Origin: JAISGQ01 sp045604945
GTDB taxonomy: Bacteria > Bacillota > Clostridia > Oscillospirales > Acutalibacteraceae
NCBI GenBank assembly: GCA_045604945.1
Contig: JAZUPA010000076.1
Location: forward strand, 15,234 to 79,233
Length of the DNA stretch: 64,000 nucleotides
Reading direction: 5' to 3'
The notes beneath the pieces were generated by a model that searched no databases, was not told where the DNA came from, and was given only the letters and a program-made list of their open reading frames with translations. The position numbers and the translations under genes are program-made. Positions 32,946 through 41,555 of the stretch are shown here, piece after piece. The first letter of the stretch is position 1; each line of letters begins with the position of its first letter.

Positions 32946-34453
32946 TCAAAGCTCCACTTGAGTGCATCATAGAACTTGCAGTACTTTGCATACTGCTTCT
33001 TATATACTTCGATATTCTCAGGATTCGGGAGGGTTTCGCTCTCGGGCTTGATGATTGCAACGGTGGATGCAACACTGTCCCAGATGCCGCCAGCAACGCC
33101 TGCTACAAGAGCTGCACCGAAGCTGCCGCCTTCAGCACTGCCGAATACTGTGTGAACGGGAAGATTGAATACATCTGCAAAAATCTGTCTCCAGATGGGA
33201 GCATAAGCGCCGCCGCCTGCGAGAACAACGGAATCGGTGGAAATGCCTTCGCTGACGCTGAGAATGAGGTCATAGACCTGCTTGAGGGAGTATGCAACGC
33301 CCTCCATGACAGCTCTTGCAAAGTGACCCTTCTTCTTTGTGGAGTCGATTCCCAGGAAAGCACCTCTTGCATTGGGGTCATTTATGGGTGCGCGCTCACC
33401 GGTCAGGTAAGGCAGGAAAATAAGACCTTCTGCACCTGCAGGAGTATCCTTTGCAATTTCATCAAGAAGAGCAAAGGGGCTTTTTCCCATATCTTCAGCA
33501 ACAACGCTTTCATAATCGCCAAAGGTGTTCTTGAACCACTGATAGCTGCCTGCTGCAGCAAGAGTAACGCCCATTGCATGCCATGTATCAGGAGCATTGT
33601 TGCAGGAAATCTGCAGAGAGCCGCCGGGATTGGGGGTGTAAGCAGGAAGGCTCATGGCTACAACACCTGAGGTTCCGAGAGTGATGCCGATTCTGCCTGC
33701 ACCGATGAGTCCGAGACCGGTTGTGGATATAACAGCGTCACCGCCGCCTGCACATACAAGGCAGGTTTCGGGCAGACCGGTAAGAGCAGAAGCTTCTGCA
33801 GTAATATTGCCTACAACATCCTGAGACTCAATTACCTTCGGGAAATGGCTCTTTTCAAGACCGATCTTCTCTATCAGCTCATAAGCCCATACTTTGTTTT
33901 TGACATCAAAAAGACCAAAGCCCGATGCATCGGAAACATCAGTCTCAAGAGTTCCTGCAAGGCGGAATCTGATATAGTCCTTTGGGTTGACAATAAGCTT
34001 TGTCTTGGCATAATTCTCAGGCTCATTCTGCTTCATCCAGAGGATTTTACCGCCCGTAAAGCCTGTGAGCATTCTGTTGTTTGTATAGGAAAGCAGACCT
34101 TCAAGACCGCCTGCCTTTTCGGTGATCTCATCACACTGAGCAGCAGTTCTCTGGTCATTCCAGAGAATAGCGTTTCTGATCACATTATTGTTCTCGTCCA
34201 GAGCGACCATACCGTGCATCTGACCTGAGAAGCCAACGCAGACTACTTCGCCTTCGCACTTTGCCAGAACTCTCTTGATACCTCTGACAACTGCCTGCCA
34301 CCAATCCTCGGGATTCTGCTCAGTCCAGCCGGGCTGGGGAGTAAAAAGCGGATATTCTTCAATAGCTGTTGCACAGATGCTGCCATACTCATCAAGAGCG
34401 AGAATTTTGCAGCCGGAAGTACCGACATCTATGCCCATTACCAGTCTTGCCAT
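32942..34453 (-). CDS. xylB: Xylulokinase
   Basis: 503-aa FGGY kinase that phosphorylates D-xylulose to xylulose 5-phosphate. N-terminal MGIDVGTSGCKILALDEYG, VGFSGQMHGMVALDENN (about 79), a conserved mid-domain and the C-terminal VVLAGGGAYAPIWRQIFADV (about 425) support XylB. GGAGG precedes ATG 34453; ATG 34468 overlaps the RBS. Xylose isomerase and transporter are not adjacent; instead it is coupled to a PPTase gene. Confidence 0.9.
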   Translation of the reverse strand: MARLVMGIDVGTSGCKILALDEYGSICATAIEEYPLFTPQPGWTEQNPEDWWQAVVRGIKRVLAKCEGEVVCVGFSGQMHGMVALDENNNVIRNAILWNDQRTAAQCDEITEKAGGLEGLLSYTNNRMLTGFTGGKILWMKQNEPENYAKTKLIVNPKDYIRFRLAGTLETDVSDASGFGLFDVKNKVWAYELIEKIGLEKSHFPKVIESQDVVGNITAEASALTGLPETCLVCAGGGDAVISTTGLGLIGAGRIGITLGTSGVVAMSLPAYTPNPGGSLQISCNNAPDTWHAMGVTLAAAGSYQWFKNTFGDYESVVAEDMGKSPFALLDEIAKDTPAGAEGLIFLPYLTGERAPINDPNARGAFLGIDSTKKKGHFARAVMEGVAYSLKQVYDLILSVSEGISTDSVVLAGGGAYAPIWRQIFADVFNLPVHTVFGSAEGGSFGAALVAGVAGGIWDSVASTVAIIKPESETLPNPENIEVYKKQYAKYCKFYDALKWSFE

Positions 34454-34525
34454 AATTACATCCTCCATATATCAGGTTATGTAATTTTATTTTATAACAA
34501 AATTTGCAGTTTGTCCAGTGAAATA

Positions 34526-35413
34526 TCAGTTTTCTATAAACCTCTTTGCAATCTTTCTTGCATCTACTGATTCCTTGAGAATAAATCCTGTTATGGGGAA
34601 ATTATGGAACATACCTTTCCACAGGTGAAACTGATGAGGTACCCCTGCCCTGCTGAGCTTGTTTGCAAATTCTATGCTCTCACCCAGGAGAACATCCTGA
34701 GTGCCGCACAGAACCAGTGTACGGGGAAAATCTTCAACACCGGCAAGAATCGGAGAAACCAGAGGGCTTTTTCTTCCGACTTTTCCTGAATACTGCTTTG
34801 CGGCAGTACGAAGCATAGTGCTGTTCAGCACAGGGTCTCTTGTAAAGCTTCCGTAGGTCGCAGAGATGCATCGAAGGTCAAGCCAGGGCGCAGAAAGAAC
34901 GAGATTATCAGGCATAGGAAGCCCCAGCTCCCTGAGCTTGATTACAAGAGATACAGCCAGACCGCCGCCTGCTGAATCGCCAAAAAGCGTTATTCTGTCA
35001 GTACATTCTGTTGTACCGATAAGCCATCTGTATACAGTCAAAGCATCATCAAGTGCTGCGGGATAAGGGGCTTCGGGTGCAAGACTGTAATCTACCATCA
35101 GAACACGCTTGCCAAGGGATTTGGCAAGCAGTGCTGCGGAGTAATCCATGGTGGTTCTTCCGGCAACATATCCGCCACCATGAAGATACAGAACTGTATG
35201 ATTCCGAGGTGCCTTGTCCGTGCAGTACTCAGTGCATCTGACACCGTTTACGGAAATCTTCGATTCATTAAGTTTAAGAAGTCTGGGAAGATTCTTTGTA
35301 AATCCAAAAATCTTCTCTGAATTTCTGAGGTCAGTATTCTGGGGCAGTGCCTTTGCGCACCACATTATATCCTCTGCGAGATTTCCGAAAAATCCAGATT
35401 TGTGCATATACAT
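34526..35413 (-). CDS. Alpha/beta hydrolase, HSL-type esterase
   Basis: 295 aa. The oxyanion-hole motif YLHGGGYVAG (about 78) and nucleophile elbow TLFGDSAGGGLAVSL (about 145) identify the hormone-sensitive-lipase subfamily. Likely acid and His are the late Asp near GTQDVLLGES and His in GMFHNFPI. No signal peptide. The substrate is unknown; small acyl or acetyl esters are typical. The flavin reductase-like gene lies 8 bp upstream. Confidence 0.83.
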   Translation of the reverse strand: MYMHKSGFFGNLAEDIMWCAKALPQNTDLRNSEKIFGFTKNLPRLLKLNESKISVNGVRCTEYCTDKAPRNHTVLYLHGGGYVAGRTTMDYSAALLAKSLGKRVLMVDYSLAPEAPYPAALDDALTVYRWLIGTTECTDRITLFGDSAGGGLAVSLVIKLRELGLPMPDNLVLSAPWLDLRCISATYGSFTRDPVLNSTMLRTAAKQYSGKVGRKSPLVSPILAGVEDFPRTLVLCGTQDVLLGESIEFANKLSRAGVPHQFHLWKGMFHNFPITGFILKESVDARKIAKRFIEN

Positions 35414-35421
35414 AAAGTCAC

Positions 35422-36069
35422 CTACTTTTCGTCAAATACGGTGAGATGAGCAGCAGAGATCTTATCGCATTTACCTGTTGCAAAATCCACAGGTGAGTGA
35501 ATATTGAACATGAAGCCCTTGTCACTGTACTTTTTATCAATGCCTTCCATATAGGTCTCCTCCATACCGATATTGAGAACCTTGCCTATAATAAGAGAAT
35601 TTATGTTTCTCTTTGAAAGATCAACATCGTATTCGATTTTACACTCAAGGCACAGGAAGCTCTCAGCGATTCGCGGCGAGGAAATAACTTTGCATTTTTC
35701 CATGGTGAAGCCGCCTGAGATTATCTCATTCTCCGCCATAGAGTTTCTGCGCACCGTTTCCATGCACTTTTCATAGTAATCATATGAAAGGAAATTTACG
35801 CAGAATTCCCCCTCGCGGATTATATTTGCATAAGTATGAGTATGCCTTCCGAGACATGATAGAATGGCATAATAGCCTCCTGCGTCCCCTGAAAAGCAGC
35901 TCCAGGAATGGAAGCAGGCATTGGGCATGCCGTTTTCCTTGTTTGTGGTTATCATAAAAAGCGCCTGCGGAATACCGCAGACAAATTCAGAATGAGAAAA
36001 CTCCTCAAACTGATTCTGCCAGCGTTCGTACACAAGACCGTTCTGTTCAGTGCTTATTTCTCTCTTCAA
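35422..36069 (-). CDS. Flavin reductase-like FMN-binding protein
   Basis: 215 aa, split-barrel flavoprotein family. It reads PQALFMITTNKENGMPNACF (about 34) and GEFCVNFLSYDYYEKC (about 86) in the positions of the flavin-binding core. Members reduce flavins or act as electron carriers. The start is TTG 36069 after AAAGGAT. Probably co-transcribed with the esterase. Confidence 0.8.
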   Translation of the reverse strand: MKREISTEQNGLVYERWQNQFEEFSHSEFVCGIPQALFMITTNKENGMPNACFHSWSCFSGDAGGYYAILSCLGRHTHTYANIIREGEFCVNFLSYDYYEKCMETVRRNSMAENEIISGGFTMEKCKVISSPRIAESFLCLECKIEYDVDLSKRNINSLIIGKVLNIGMEETYMEGIDKKYSDKGFMFNIHSPVDFATGKCDKISAAHLTVFDEK

Positions 36070-36128
36070 AGCTGAAAATCCTTTCTTATTGACATGGTAA
36101 TATCATAGCAGAAATCGGGCAAAAAGTA

Positions 36129-36155
36129 AAGAGGACCGATATGTTCAGTCCTCTT
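36129..36155 (-). terminator. Terminator after trpS
   Basis: AAGAGGAC pairs with GTCCTCTT; on the minus strand it is followed by TACTTTTTG. Confidence 0.75.
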
Positions 36156-36161
36156 ATAAAA

Positions 36162-37166
36162 TCAAAGTCTGGGAAGTCCAACCTTCTTGTAAACCTTGCG
36201 AATAGTGCGCTCTGCAAGGTAAGCTGCCTTCTCAGCGCCTTCCTTTGCCTTCTGCTCAAGGTAAGCTCTGTCAGTAAGGAATTCCTTGTATCTCTTCTGA
36301 ATAGGCTCAAGAACAGAGACAACAGCCTCGCCGACTGCAACCTTGAAGTCACCGTAGCCTTTGCCCTCGAAGTCCTTTTCAATCTGCTCAAAGGTAAGAC
36401 CTGTGCAGGCAGAATAGATCTCCATAAGGTTATTGATGCCTTCCTTGCCTTCTCTGTAGCAGACGCATGCTTCGCTGTCTGTAACCGCTGACTTGAACTT
36501 CTTCATAATAACATTGGGCTCGTCTACCATAAGTACAAAGCTTCTTGTATTGGGGTCAGACTTGCTCATCTTCTTTGTGGGGTCTGCAAGGCTCATAACG
36601 CGTGCAGCCTGCTTGGGAATAAAGGGCTCAGGCACTGTAAAGGTATTTCCGTATACACCGTTGAATCGCTCTGCAACGTCTCTTGTGAGCTCCAGGTGCT
36701 GTTTCTGGTCAGCGCCGACAGGTACCATATCTGCGTTGAAAAGCAGAATATCAGAAGCCATAAGTACAGGATATGTGAAAAGACCTGCATTGACGTTATC
36801 GGCATGCTGCTGGGACTTATCCTTGAACTGGGTCATTCTGGAAAGCTCACCGAACTGGGTGTATGTATTGAGAACCCAGGACAGCTCTGCATGAGCAGGC
36901 ACCATGCTCTGATGGTAGAATATGCACTTATCGGGATCGACGCCTGCAGCAAGAAGCAGAGCATAAAGCTGCTCGGTGTTCTTTTTGAGTACCTTCGGGT
37001 CCTGACGGACTGTTATTGCGTGAAGGTTTGCAGTAGCATAGATGCATTCAAACTCATCCTGCATTGTAATCCAGTTGCGGATAGCACCCAGATAATTTCC
37101 TATTGTCATTTCTCCGCTGGGCTGAATAGCAGAGAATATTCGCTTTTTCTTTTCTGTGTTTTCCAT
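36162..37166 (-). CDS. trpS: Tryptophanyl-tRNA synthetase
   Basis: 334-aa class I synthetase. HIGH-equivalent TIGNYLGAIRNW (about 21) after FSAIQPSGEM, and KMSKS in KKMSKSDPN (about 195). Length typical. AGGAGG precedes ATG 37166. Last gene of the repeat protein - alr - aminotransferase - trpS transcript; no T-box is visible for it. Confidence 0.95.
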   Translation of the reverse strand: MENTEKKKRIFSAIQPSGEMTIGNYLGAIRNWITMQDEFECIYATANLHAITVRQDPKVLKKNTEQLYALLLAAGVDPDKCIFYHQSMVPAHAELSWVLNTYTQFGELSRMTQFKDKSQQHADNVNAGLFTYPVLMASDILLFNADMVPVGADQKQHLELTRDVAERFNGVYGNTFTVPEPFIPKQAARVMSLADPTKKMSKSDPNTRSFVLMVDEPNVIMKKFKSAVTDSEACVCYREGKEGINNLMEIYSACTGLTFEQIEKDFEGKGYGDFKVAVGEAVVSVLEPIQKRYKEFLTDRAYLEQKAKEGAEKAAYLAERTIRKVYKKVGLPRL

Positions 37167-37184
37167 ATCGAGTTCCTCCTGTTA

Positions 37185-38360
37185 TCAAAGCCCGGCGATA
37201 ATATCGGACAGAATTTCAACGCCCCTGACTATCTGCTCATCAGAGGGAGTGGAGTAATTGGTTCTGAAGGAGATGCAGCTCTCGGTCTCATCGGTAAGGA
37301 ATGCGGTACCGGGAACTACTGCAACACCCTTTTCTATACCCTTTTTGCAGAATTCAAGCATATCGGAGCCTTCGGGGAGATTGCACCAGATAAAGAGTCC
37401 GCCGTCAGGCTTGATGAATTCAACCTTGCCCTTGAAGCCGTCGGTCATGCAGTCGCACATAAGCTTGCACTTATCTCTGTAAATACCGCGGATCATATTG
37501 ATATGAGCATCATACTCTTCGCTTGTCATGAACTTATGCACTATAAGCTGGGAAAGGATGGTTGTATGAACATCCTGAACCTGCTTGCAGACGATCATCT
37601 TGGAAAGTACGGGCTTGGGAGCAATAGCATAGCCGACTCTGAGACCCGGAGAGATGACCTTGGAGAAGGAACCTGCGTAAATTACGATTCCATCCTCGTC
37701 CATGCTCTTTATGGAAGGCAGGGTTTCCCCTGCAAATCTGGTTTCGCCGTAGGGGTTATCTTCAAGAACCATAACGCCGTACTGCTTTGCAAGAGAATAG
37801 ATTGCCTTTCTCTTTTCGAGAGAGGTTGTTCTTCCTGTGGGGTTCTGGAAATCAGGGATAACATAGATGAATTTTGTGTTGGGATTTGCCTTGAGAGCAG
37901 CTTCCAGCATATCGATGTTCATGCCGTCCTCTTCCATGTCAACGCCTACAAGCTTTGTATTGAAGGAACGGAAGGAATTGAGAGAACCAATGAAGCTGGG
38001 CTTCTCGCAGATGATTACATCTCCCTCGTTGCAGAGACTCATGGTGGTGAGGTTCATAACCTGCTGAGCGCCGGAAGTGATGATGATATCGTCCTCGGCA
38101 CCGAAATACTGGGGATATTTTGCTCTTATTGCATCCTTCAGGGGCTGATAGCCCTCGGTAATGGAATACTGAAGTGCATTTATAGGCTGCTGAGCAAATA
38201 TGTCAGCAGTGATTTCTGCAATTTTAGCTGTGGGGAAAGCATCGGGTGCAGGATTTCCTGCAGAAAAAGGAATCATGCCGGGAACAGAGGACATTTTAAG
38301 AATCTCACGGATAAGTGAGGGCTTGAGAGATGAAACTCTGTCAGAAAGTTGATAGTTCAA
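37185..38360 (-). CDS. PLP-dependent aminotransferase (LysN/MocR-type class I)
   Basis: 391-aa fold-type I enzyme. MIPFSAGNPAPDAFP (about 29), IIITSGAQQVMNLTTMSL (about 92), DFQNPTGRTTS (about 170) and the PLP-lysine motif YAGSFSKVISPGLRVGY (about 230) are clear. Related enzymes use 2-aminoadipate, branched-chain or aromatic amino acids; specificity cannot be read here. The TTG start overlaps the alr stop (TTGA), so it is coupled to alanine racemase. Confidence 0.87.
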   Translation of the reverse strand: MNYQLSDRVSSLKPSLIREILKMSSVPGMIPFSAGNPAPDAFPTAKIAEITADIFAQQPINALQYSITEGYQPLKDAIRAKYPQYFGAEDDIIITSGAQQVMNLTTMSLCNEGDVIICEKPSFIGSLNSFRSFNTKLVGVDMEEDGMNIDMLEAALKANPNTKFIYVIPDFQNPTGRTTSLEKRKAIYSLAKQYGVMVLEDNPYGETRFAGETLPSIKSMDEDGIVIYAGSFSKVISPGLRVGYAIAPKPVLSKMIVCKQVQDVHTTILSQLIVHKFMTSEEYDAHINMIRGIYRDKCKLMCDCMTDGFKGKVEFIKPDGGLFIWCNLPEGSDMLEFCKKGIEKGVAVVPGTAFLTDETESCISFRTNYSTPSDEQIVRGVEILSDIIAGL

Positions 38361-39559
38361 AGGTAACGCTCCTCGCTGATAATGTAGTTTACCTGTGCAA
38401 CCTGTTTTCCGCCGCGCAGATATATTCTCGGAACACGCTTGCCTATAAGGCAGACGGTTTCGTAATTTATTGTGTCGGTCTTTTCAGAAAGCTCGTCAAC
38501 GTGAATTTCCGAGCCGTTATCCTCGCCAAAAACGGTTACTGTCATCCCCGAGGTGACATTCTCAATCTCGGAAACATCAAGCATCAGCTGATCCATGCAG
38601 ATTCTGCCAATAATCGGCGCTCTGACTCCATTGACAAGCATATCCTGCCTACCTGAAAGAGGTCTGGGATATCCGTCGGCGTAGCCGACAGGAACCGTTG
38701 CAACCTTCATTTCCTTTTCTGCCGTGAAGGTTCTTCCGTAGCTGACTGCAGCGCCCTTTTCAATGGTCTTTATCATTGAAATTACCGATTTAAGCTGCAT
38801 CGCAGGCCGCAGATCATATTTTCCAAGGAAAAGCTTTGAAGGGGCAAGCCCATAAAGAATAATGCCGGGACGAACCATATCCATATGAAATTCAGGATAT
38901 TCGAGAGTGGCAGCACTGTTGCAGCAGTGTCTGAATCTGAAGGTTATTCCGCGGTCAGAGAGGATATCTATGACCTTTTTGAAGTTAGAAAACTGTGTCA
39001 AGGTAAATTCCTTGCCATCCTCCCCCTCATCAGCAACGGCAAAATGAGTAAAAATACCATCGCAATCGAGGTTCGGAAGGGAACAAATTCTCTCGACAGT
39101 ATCAGCAGCAACAAGATTCTGACCGTCATCATGACAGCCGAAACCCAGTCTGCTCATGCCGGTATCAAGCTTTATATGACACTTCACAGGGCTTCCGTTC
39201 TGCTGTGCGCAGGCAGACAGCTCTATTGCGTATTCCTCAGAAAAAACCGCCTGTGAAATACCGAAAGCAGACAGCTCTGCGGCTCTGTCGGGAGGAGTAT
39301 AGCCAAGGATAAGAATCGGTCTTGTAATTCCGTAGTGCCTCAGCTGCAGTGCTTCGTGCAGGTTTGAAACGCCGAACCAGTCAGCACCGATTCTCTGATG
39401 CTCCAGCGCAACATTCTGAACGCCGTGACCGTAGGCATCAGCCTTTACAATGCACATAATCTTGACAGACGGGTCAACCTTCTTTCGCACAATATCGTAA
39501 TTGTGGCGAATCATTTCAAGGTCGATTTCTGCCCAGGTGCGTTTAAGGATTTTGCTCAA
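38357..39559 (-). CDS. alr: Alanine racemase
   Basis: 400-aa PLP enzyme that makes D-alanine for peptidoglycan. The PLP-lysine motif is VKADAYGHGVQ (about 39). The catalytic Tyr is in AVSYGRTFT (about 270), and GRICMDQLMLDVS (about 318) is conserved. TTG 39559 start after AAGGCGAG. Coupled to the aminotransferase; preceded by a small membrane protein. Confidence 0.94.
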   Translation of the reverse strand: MSKILKRTWAEIDLEMIRHNYDIVRKKVDPSVKIMCIVKADAYGHGVQNVALEHQRIGADWFGVSNLHEALQLRHYGITRPILILGYTPPDRAAELSAFGISQAVFSEEYAIELSACAQQNGSPVKCHIKLDTGMSRLGFGCHDDGQNLVAADTVERICSLPNLDCDGIFTHFAVADEGEDGKEFTLTQFSNFKKVIDILSDRGITFRFRHCCNSAATLEYPEFHMDMVRPGIILYGLAPSKLFLGKYDLRPAMQLKSVISMIKTIEKGAAVSYGRTFTAEKEMKVATVPVGYADGYPRPLSGRQDMLVNGVRAPIIGRICMDQLMLDVSEIENVTSGMTVTVFGEDNGSEIHVDELSEKTDTINYETVCLIGKRVPRIYLRGGKQVAQVNYIISEERYL

Positions 39560-39592
39560 GTAAATCTCGCCTTTCGGGTACAGTTAGAATTC

Positions 39593-40135
39593 TTAAAGTA
39601 TATTGTTAAGCAGGCTTGGCAGCCCGAAATCTGTATAGAACGCCAGAATCTCATAAGCAAAGAATATGCAGATGAGCGTAAAGAGAGTGATGAATATTTT
39701 CGGGAAAGCGCCCCATCTTGTAAAGAAAAGAAGCAGCACCAGACCAATCGGGAAGCAAAGCAGAAGCGCAAAAAACACCAGCACAGGTGGAGCATTCCAT
39801 CGGTCAGCCTTGATATCAGCAGGAGAAATCATTCCCTGAACAGGATACATAGGATAAATCGGCTCAGCAGGATAAATTGACTCTGAAGGCGGCTCAACCT
39901 GCTGCAGAATAATTGGCTGAGTGTATATCGGCTGTGCAATTACAGGCTGGGTGTACACCGGTTGAGTTGTATATACAGGCTGAGTTACAACCTGGGGCTG
40001 AGGGACAGCCTGTGAAGCGGCAGTCTCCGAAGGAATTTCACCTTCGCCGACAATTACTTCTTCTTCACTTATGTATTCATCAGACATGTAATCTGAATCA
40101 TAATTATCCATTGCAGCTGCGTATTCATTATCCAA
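39593..40135 (-). CDS. Membrane protein with Gln/Pro/Tyr repeat
   Basis: 180 aa, unrecognised. An acidic N-terminus (about 1-35) is followed by QPVYTQPV-type repeats (about 45-80). Two hydrophobic helices follow (about 116-138 and 142-165). The repeats look like a flexible cytoplasmic or surface linker. TTG start after AAGGGG. It heads the transcript with alr. Confidence 0.7.
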   Translation of the reverse strand: MDNEYAAAMDNYDSDYMSDEYISEEEVIVGEGEIPSETAASQAVPQPQVVTQPVYTTQPVYTQPVIAQPIYTQPIILQQVEPPSESIYPAEPIYPMYPVQGMISPADIKADRWNAPPVLVFFALLLCFPIGLVLLLFFTRWGAFPKIFITLFTLICIFFAYEILAFYTDFGLPSLLNNIL

Positions 40136-40175
40136 CTTGGTTCAACCCCTTACTTTAAAGATACTTTATTAAATT

Positions 40176-40204
40176 AATATATCACGCGGGTGTTGTTTTG
40201 TCAA
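40176..40204 (-). promoter_or_regulatory. Promoter of the repeat protein - alr - trpS operon
   Basis: Minus strand: TTGACA (40204-40199), 17 bp, TATATT (40181-40176). Confidence 0.75.
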
Positions 40205-40218
40205 ACATTTACATATTT

Positions 40219-41451
40219 TCAGGTATAAGATCGCAGTGACTGAAAGAATGTATCCACTGCTGCTGAAAGCTCATATTCACCCGAAATATAATTATCTGCA
40301 CAGGTGTTGAGCAGAGATATTGCAATACTGTCATCAGATGACTGCAGCGATGAACCGCTGAGCTTATCTGCTGCCTTTATAAGCGTTCTGAAGTAATTCT
40401 GACCTCCGAATACTGCCGATTGAAACTGACTGTCTGATGCAGCGGTTCGGTTGACATGTTTATTCCATGTAAAAATCCCGCTGTAAAGGGACGATTTTAT
40501 CATTACCGATTCATTTGCTGTAAGCAGAGAAATAATGTCTGAGCTGATTTCAATATCATCGCTTCCGCTGTATATGGCAAGATAAGCTCCGCCCCATGCG
40601 TAGTTTCCGCAGGGTACTGCAGCTCCCCAGTCTCCGATGCTTTCATCTGCTATCCTGAAAAGGACATCCCTGACCGCGATATCTGACAGGCAGTAACCGA
40701 ACACCGTGCTCGAATCATTGAAGCCCTCTGCCCATGCTTCCGACCACTGCTGAGCTCCGTATACATAGCCTTCATCTGCAAGCTTTTTTGCAAACTCAAA
40801 GTATCCTGCAACTTTCTCTTCGTCAAGCGACGAGAAATCGCCGCCGAAATATGCCCTTGTAATATCGCCTAAACCGGGAAGCACATATGTATTTCCTGAG
40901 GAGGATACCTTCAGAAGCTGTGCAACCTCAAGAAAACTGTCGGTATCAGACATCAGATTTTCAATAGCTTCAGGCTCATCAGTGCCAAGATAAGCCTTTG
41001 CTATGCTTCTTCTGTAAGCAAAAATCCCGGGAGAAGCATGCCAGCAAGCAGCATAAAGTTTGCCGTTCACCTTTCCTGTGTTAACTGCAAAATCATAAAA
41101 TCTGTTTTCATCAATTGCCGACGATAATTCAGAAAGCGGCGCAATCATGCCTTTTTCCGCCATCGGTTCAATTGCTTCGGGTGGCAGCATTATTATGTCA
41201 GGTGTTTTACCTTTACACGCAGAATCATAGATTTTCTGCTCTATCTGAGTAAAATCAACCGCTTCAACTTCAATAATTCGCTCGTTCTGAGAGCAGTAGT
41301 TTTTAATAGTCCAGTCAATGTAGGAGGCATAATCATCGGAAAGCACCCAGATAGACAGGACAGGTTTTTCCTCTTTATTCTGCTCACCGCAGGAAATAAG
41401 TCCAAGCAATGCAGCAAGGACAAGAAATACACTGATAATTCGCCTTGTCAC
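40219..41451 (-). CDS. Extracellular solute-binding lipoprotein (ABC family 1-like)
   Basis: 410 aa. A lipoprotein signal (about 1-22) ends in the lipobox LGLISCGE. The mature part resembles sugar-type binding proteins, with PDIIMLPPEAIEPMAEKGMI (about 86) and YAACWHASPGIFAYR (about 130). GGAG eight bases before GTG 41451 favours that start over GTG 41460. No ABC permease or ATPase is adjacent, so it is an orphan that may use a distant transporter. Ligand unknown. Confidence 0.83.
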   Translation of the reverse strand: MTRRIISVFLVLAALLGLISCGEQNKEEKPVLSIWVLSDDYASYIDWTIKNYCSQNERIIEVEAVDFTQIEQKIYDSACKGKTPDIIMLPPEAIEPMAEKGMIAPLSELSSAIDENRFYDFAVNTGKVNGKLYAACWHASPGIFAYRRSIAKAYLGTDEPEAIENLMSDTDSFLEVAQLLKVSSSGNTYVLPGLGDITRAYFGGDFSSLDEEKVAGYFEFAKKLADEGYVYGAQQWSEAWAEGFNDSSTVFGYCLSDIAVRDVLFRIADESIGDWGAAVPCGNYAWGGAYLAIYSGSDDIEISSDIISLLTANESVMIKSSLYSGIFTWNKHVNRTAASDSQFQSAVFGGQNYFRTLIKAADKLSGSSLQSSDDSIAISLLNTCADNYISGEYELSAAVDTFFQSLRSYT

Positions 41452-41481
41452 GGCATTCACTCCATAAACAATGTTGAATTA

Positions 41482-41510
41482 ATTATATACCCTGTTTCTG
41501 CTCATTTCAA
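41482..41510 (-). promoter_or_regulatory. Promoter of the solute-binding lipoprotein gene
   Basis: Minus strand: TTGAAA (41510-41505), 17 bp, TATAAT (41487-41482). Confidence 0.8.
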
Positions 41511-41524
41511 TGAGATAAAGCAAA

Positions 41525-41550
41525 AAGCACGGACAAAATCGTCCGTGCTT
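41525..41550 (-). terminator. Terminator after clpX
   Basis: AAGCACGGAC pairs with GTCCGTGCTT; on the minus strand TTTGCTTT follows. Confidence 0.85.
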
Positions 41551-41555
41551 AAAAT

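Noticed and set aside
36696..38318. Open frame of 540 codons on the plus strand
   Set aside because: Antisense to trpS and the aminotransferase, which both have full motifs; a shadow frame.
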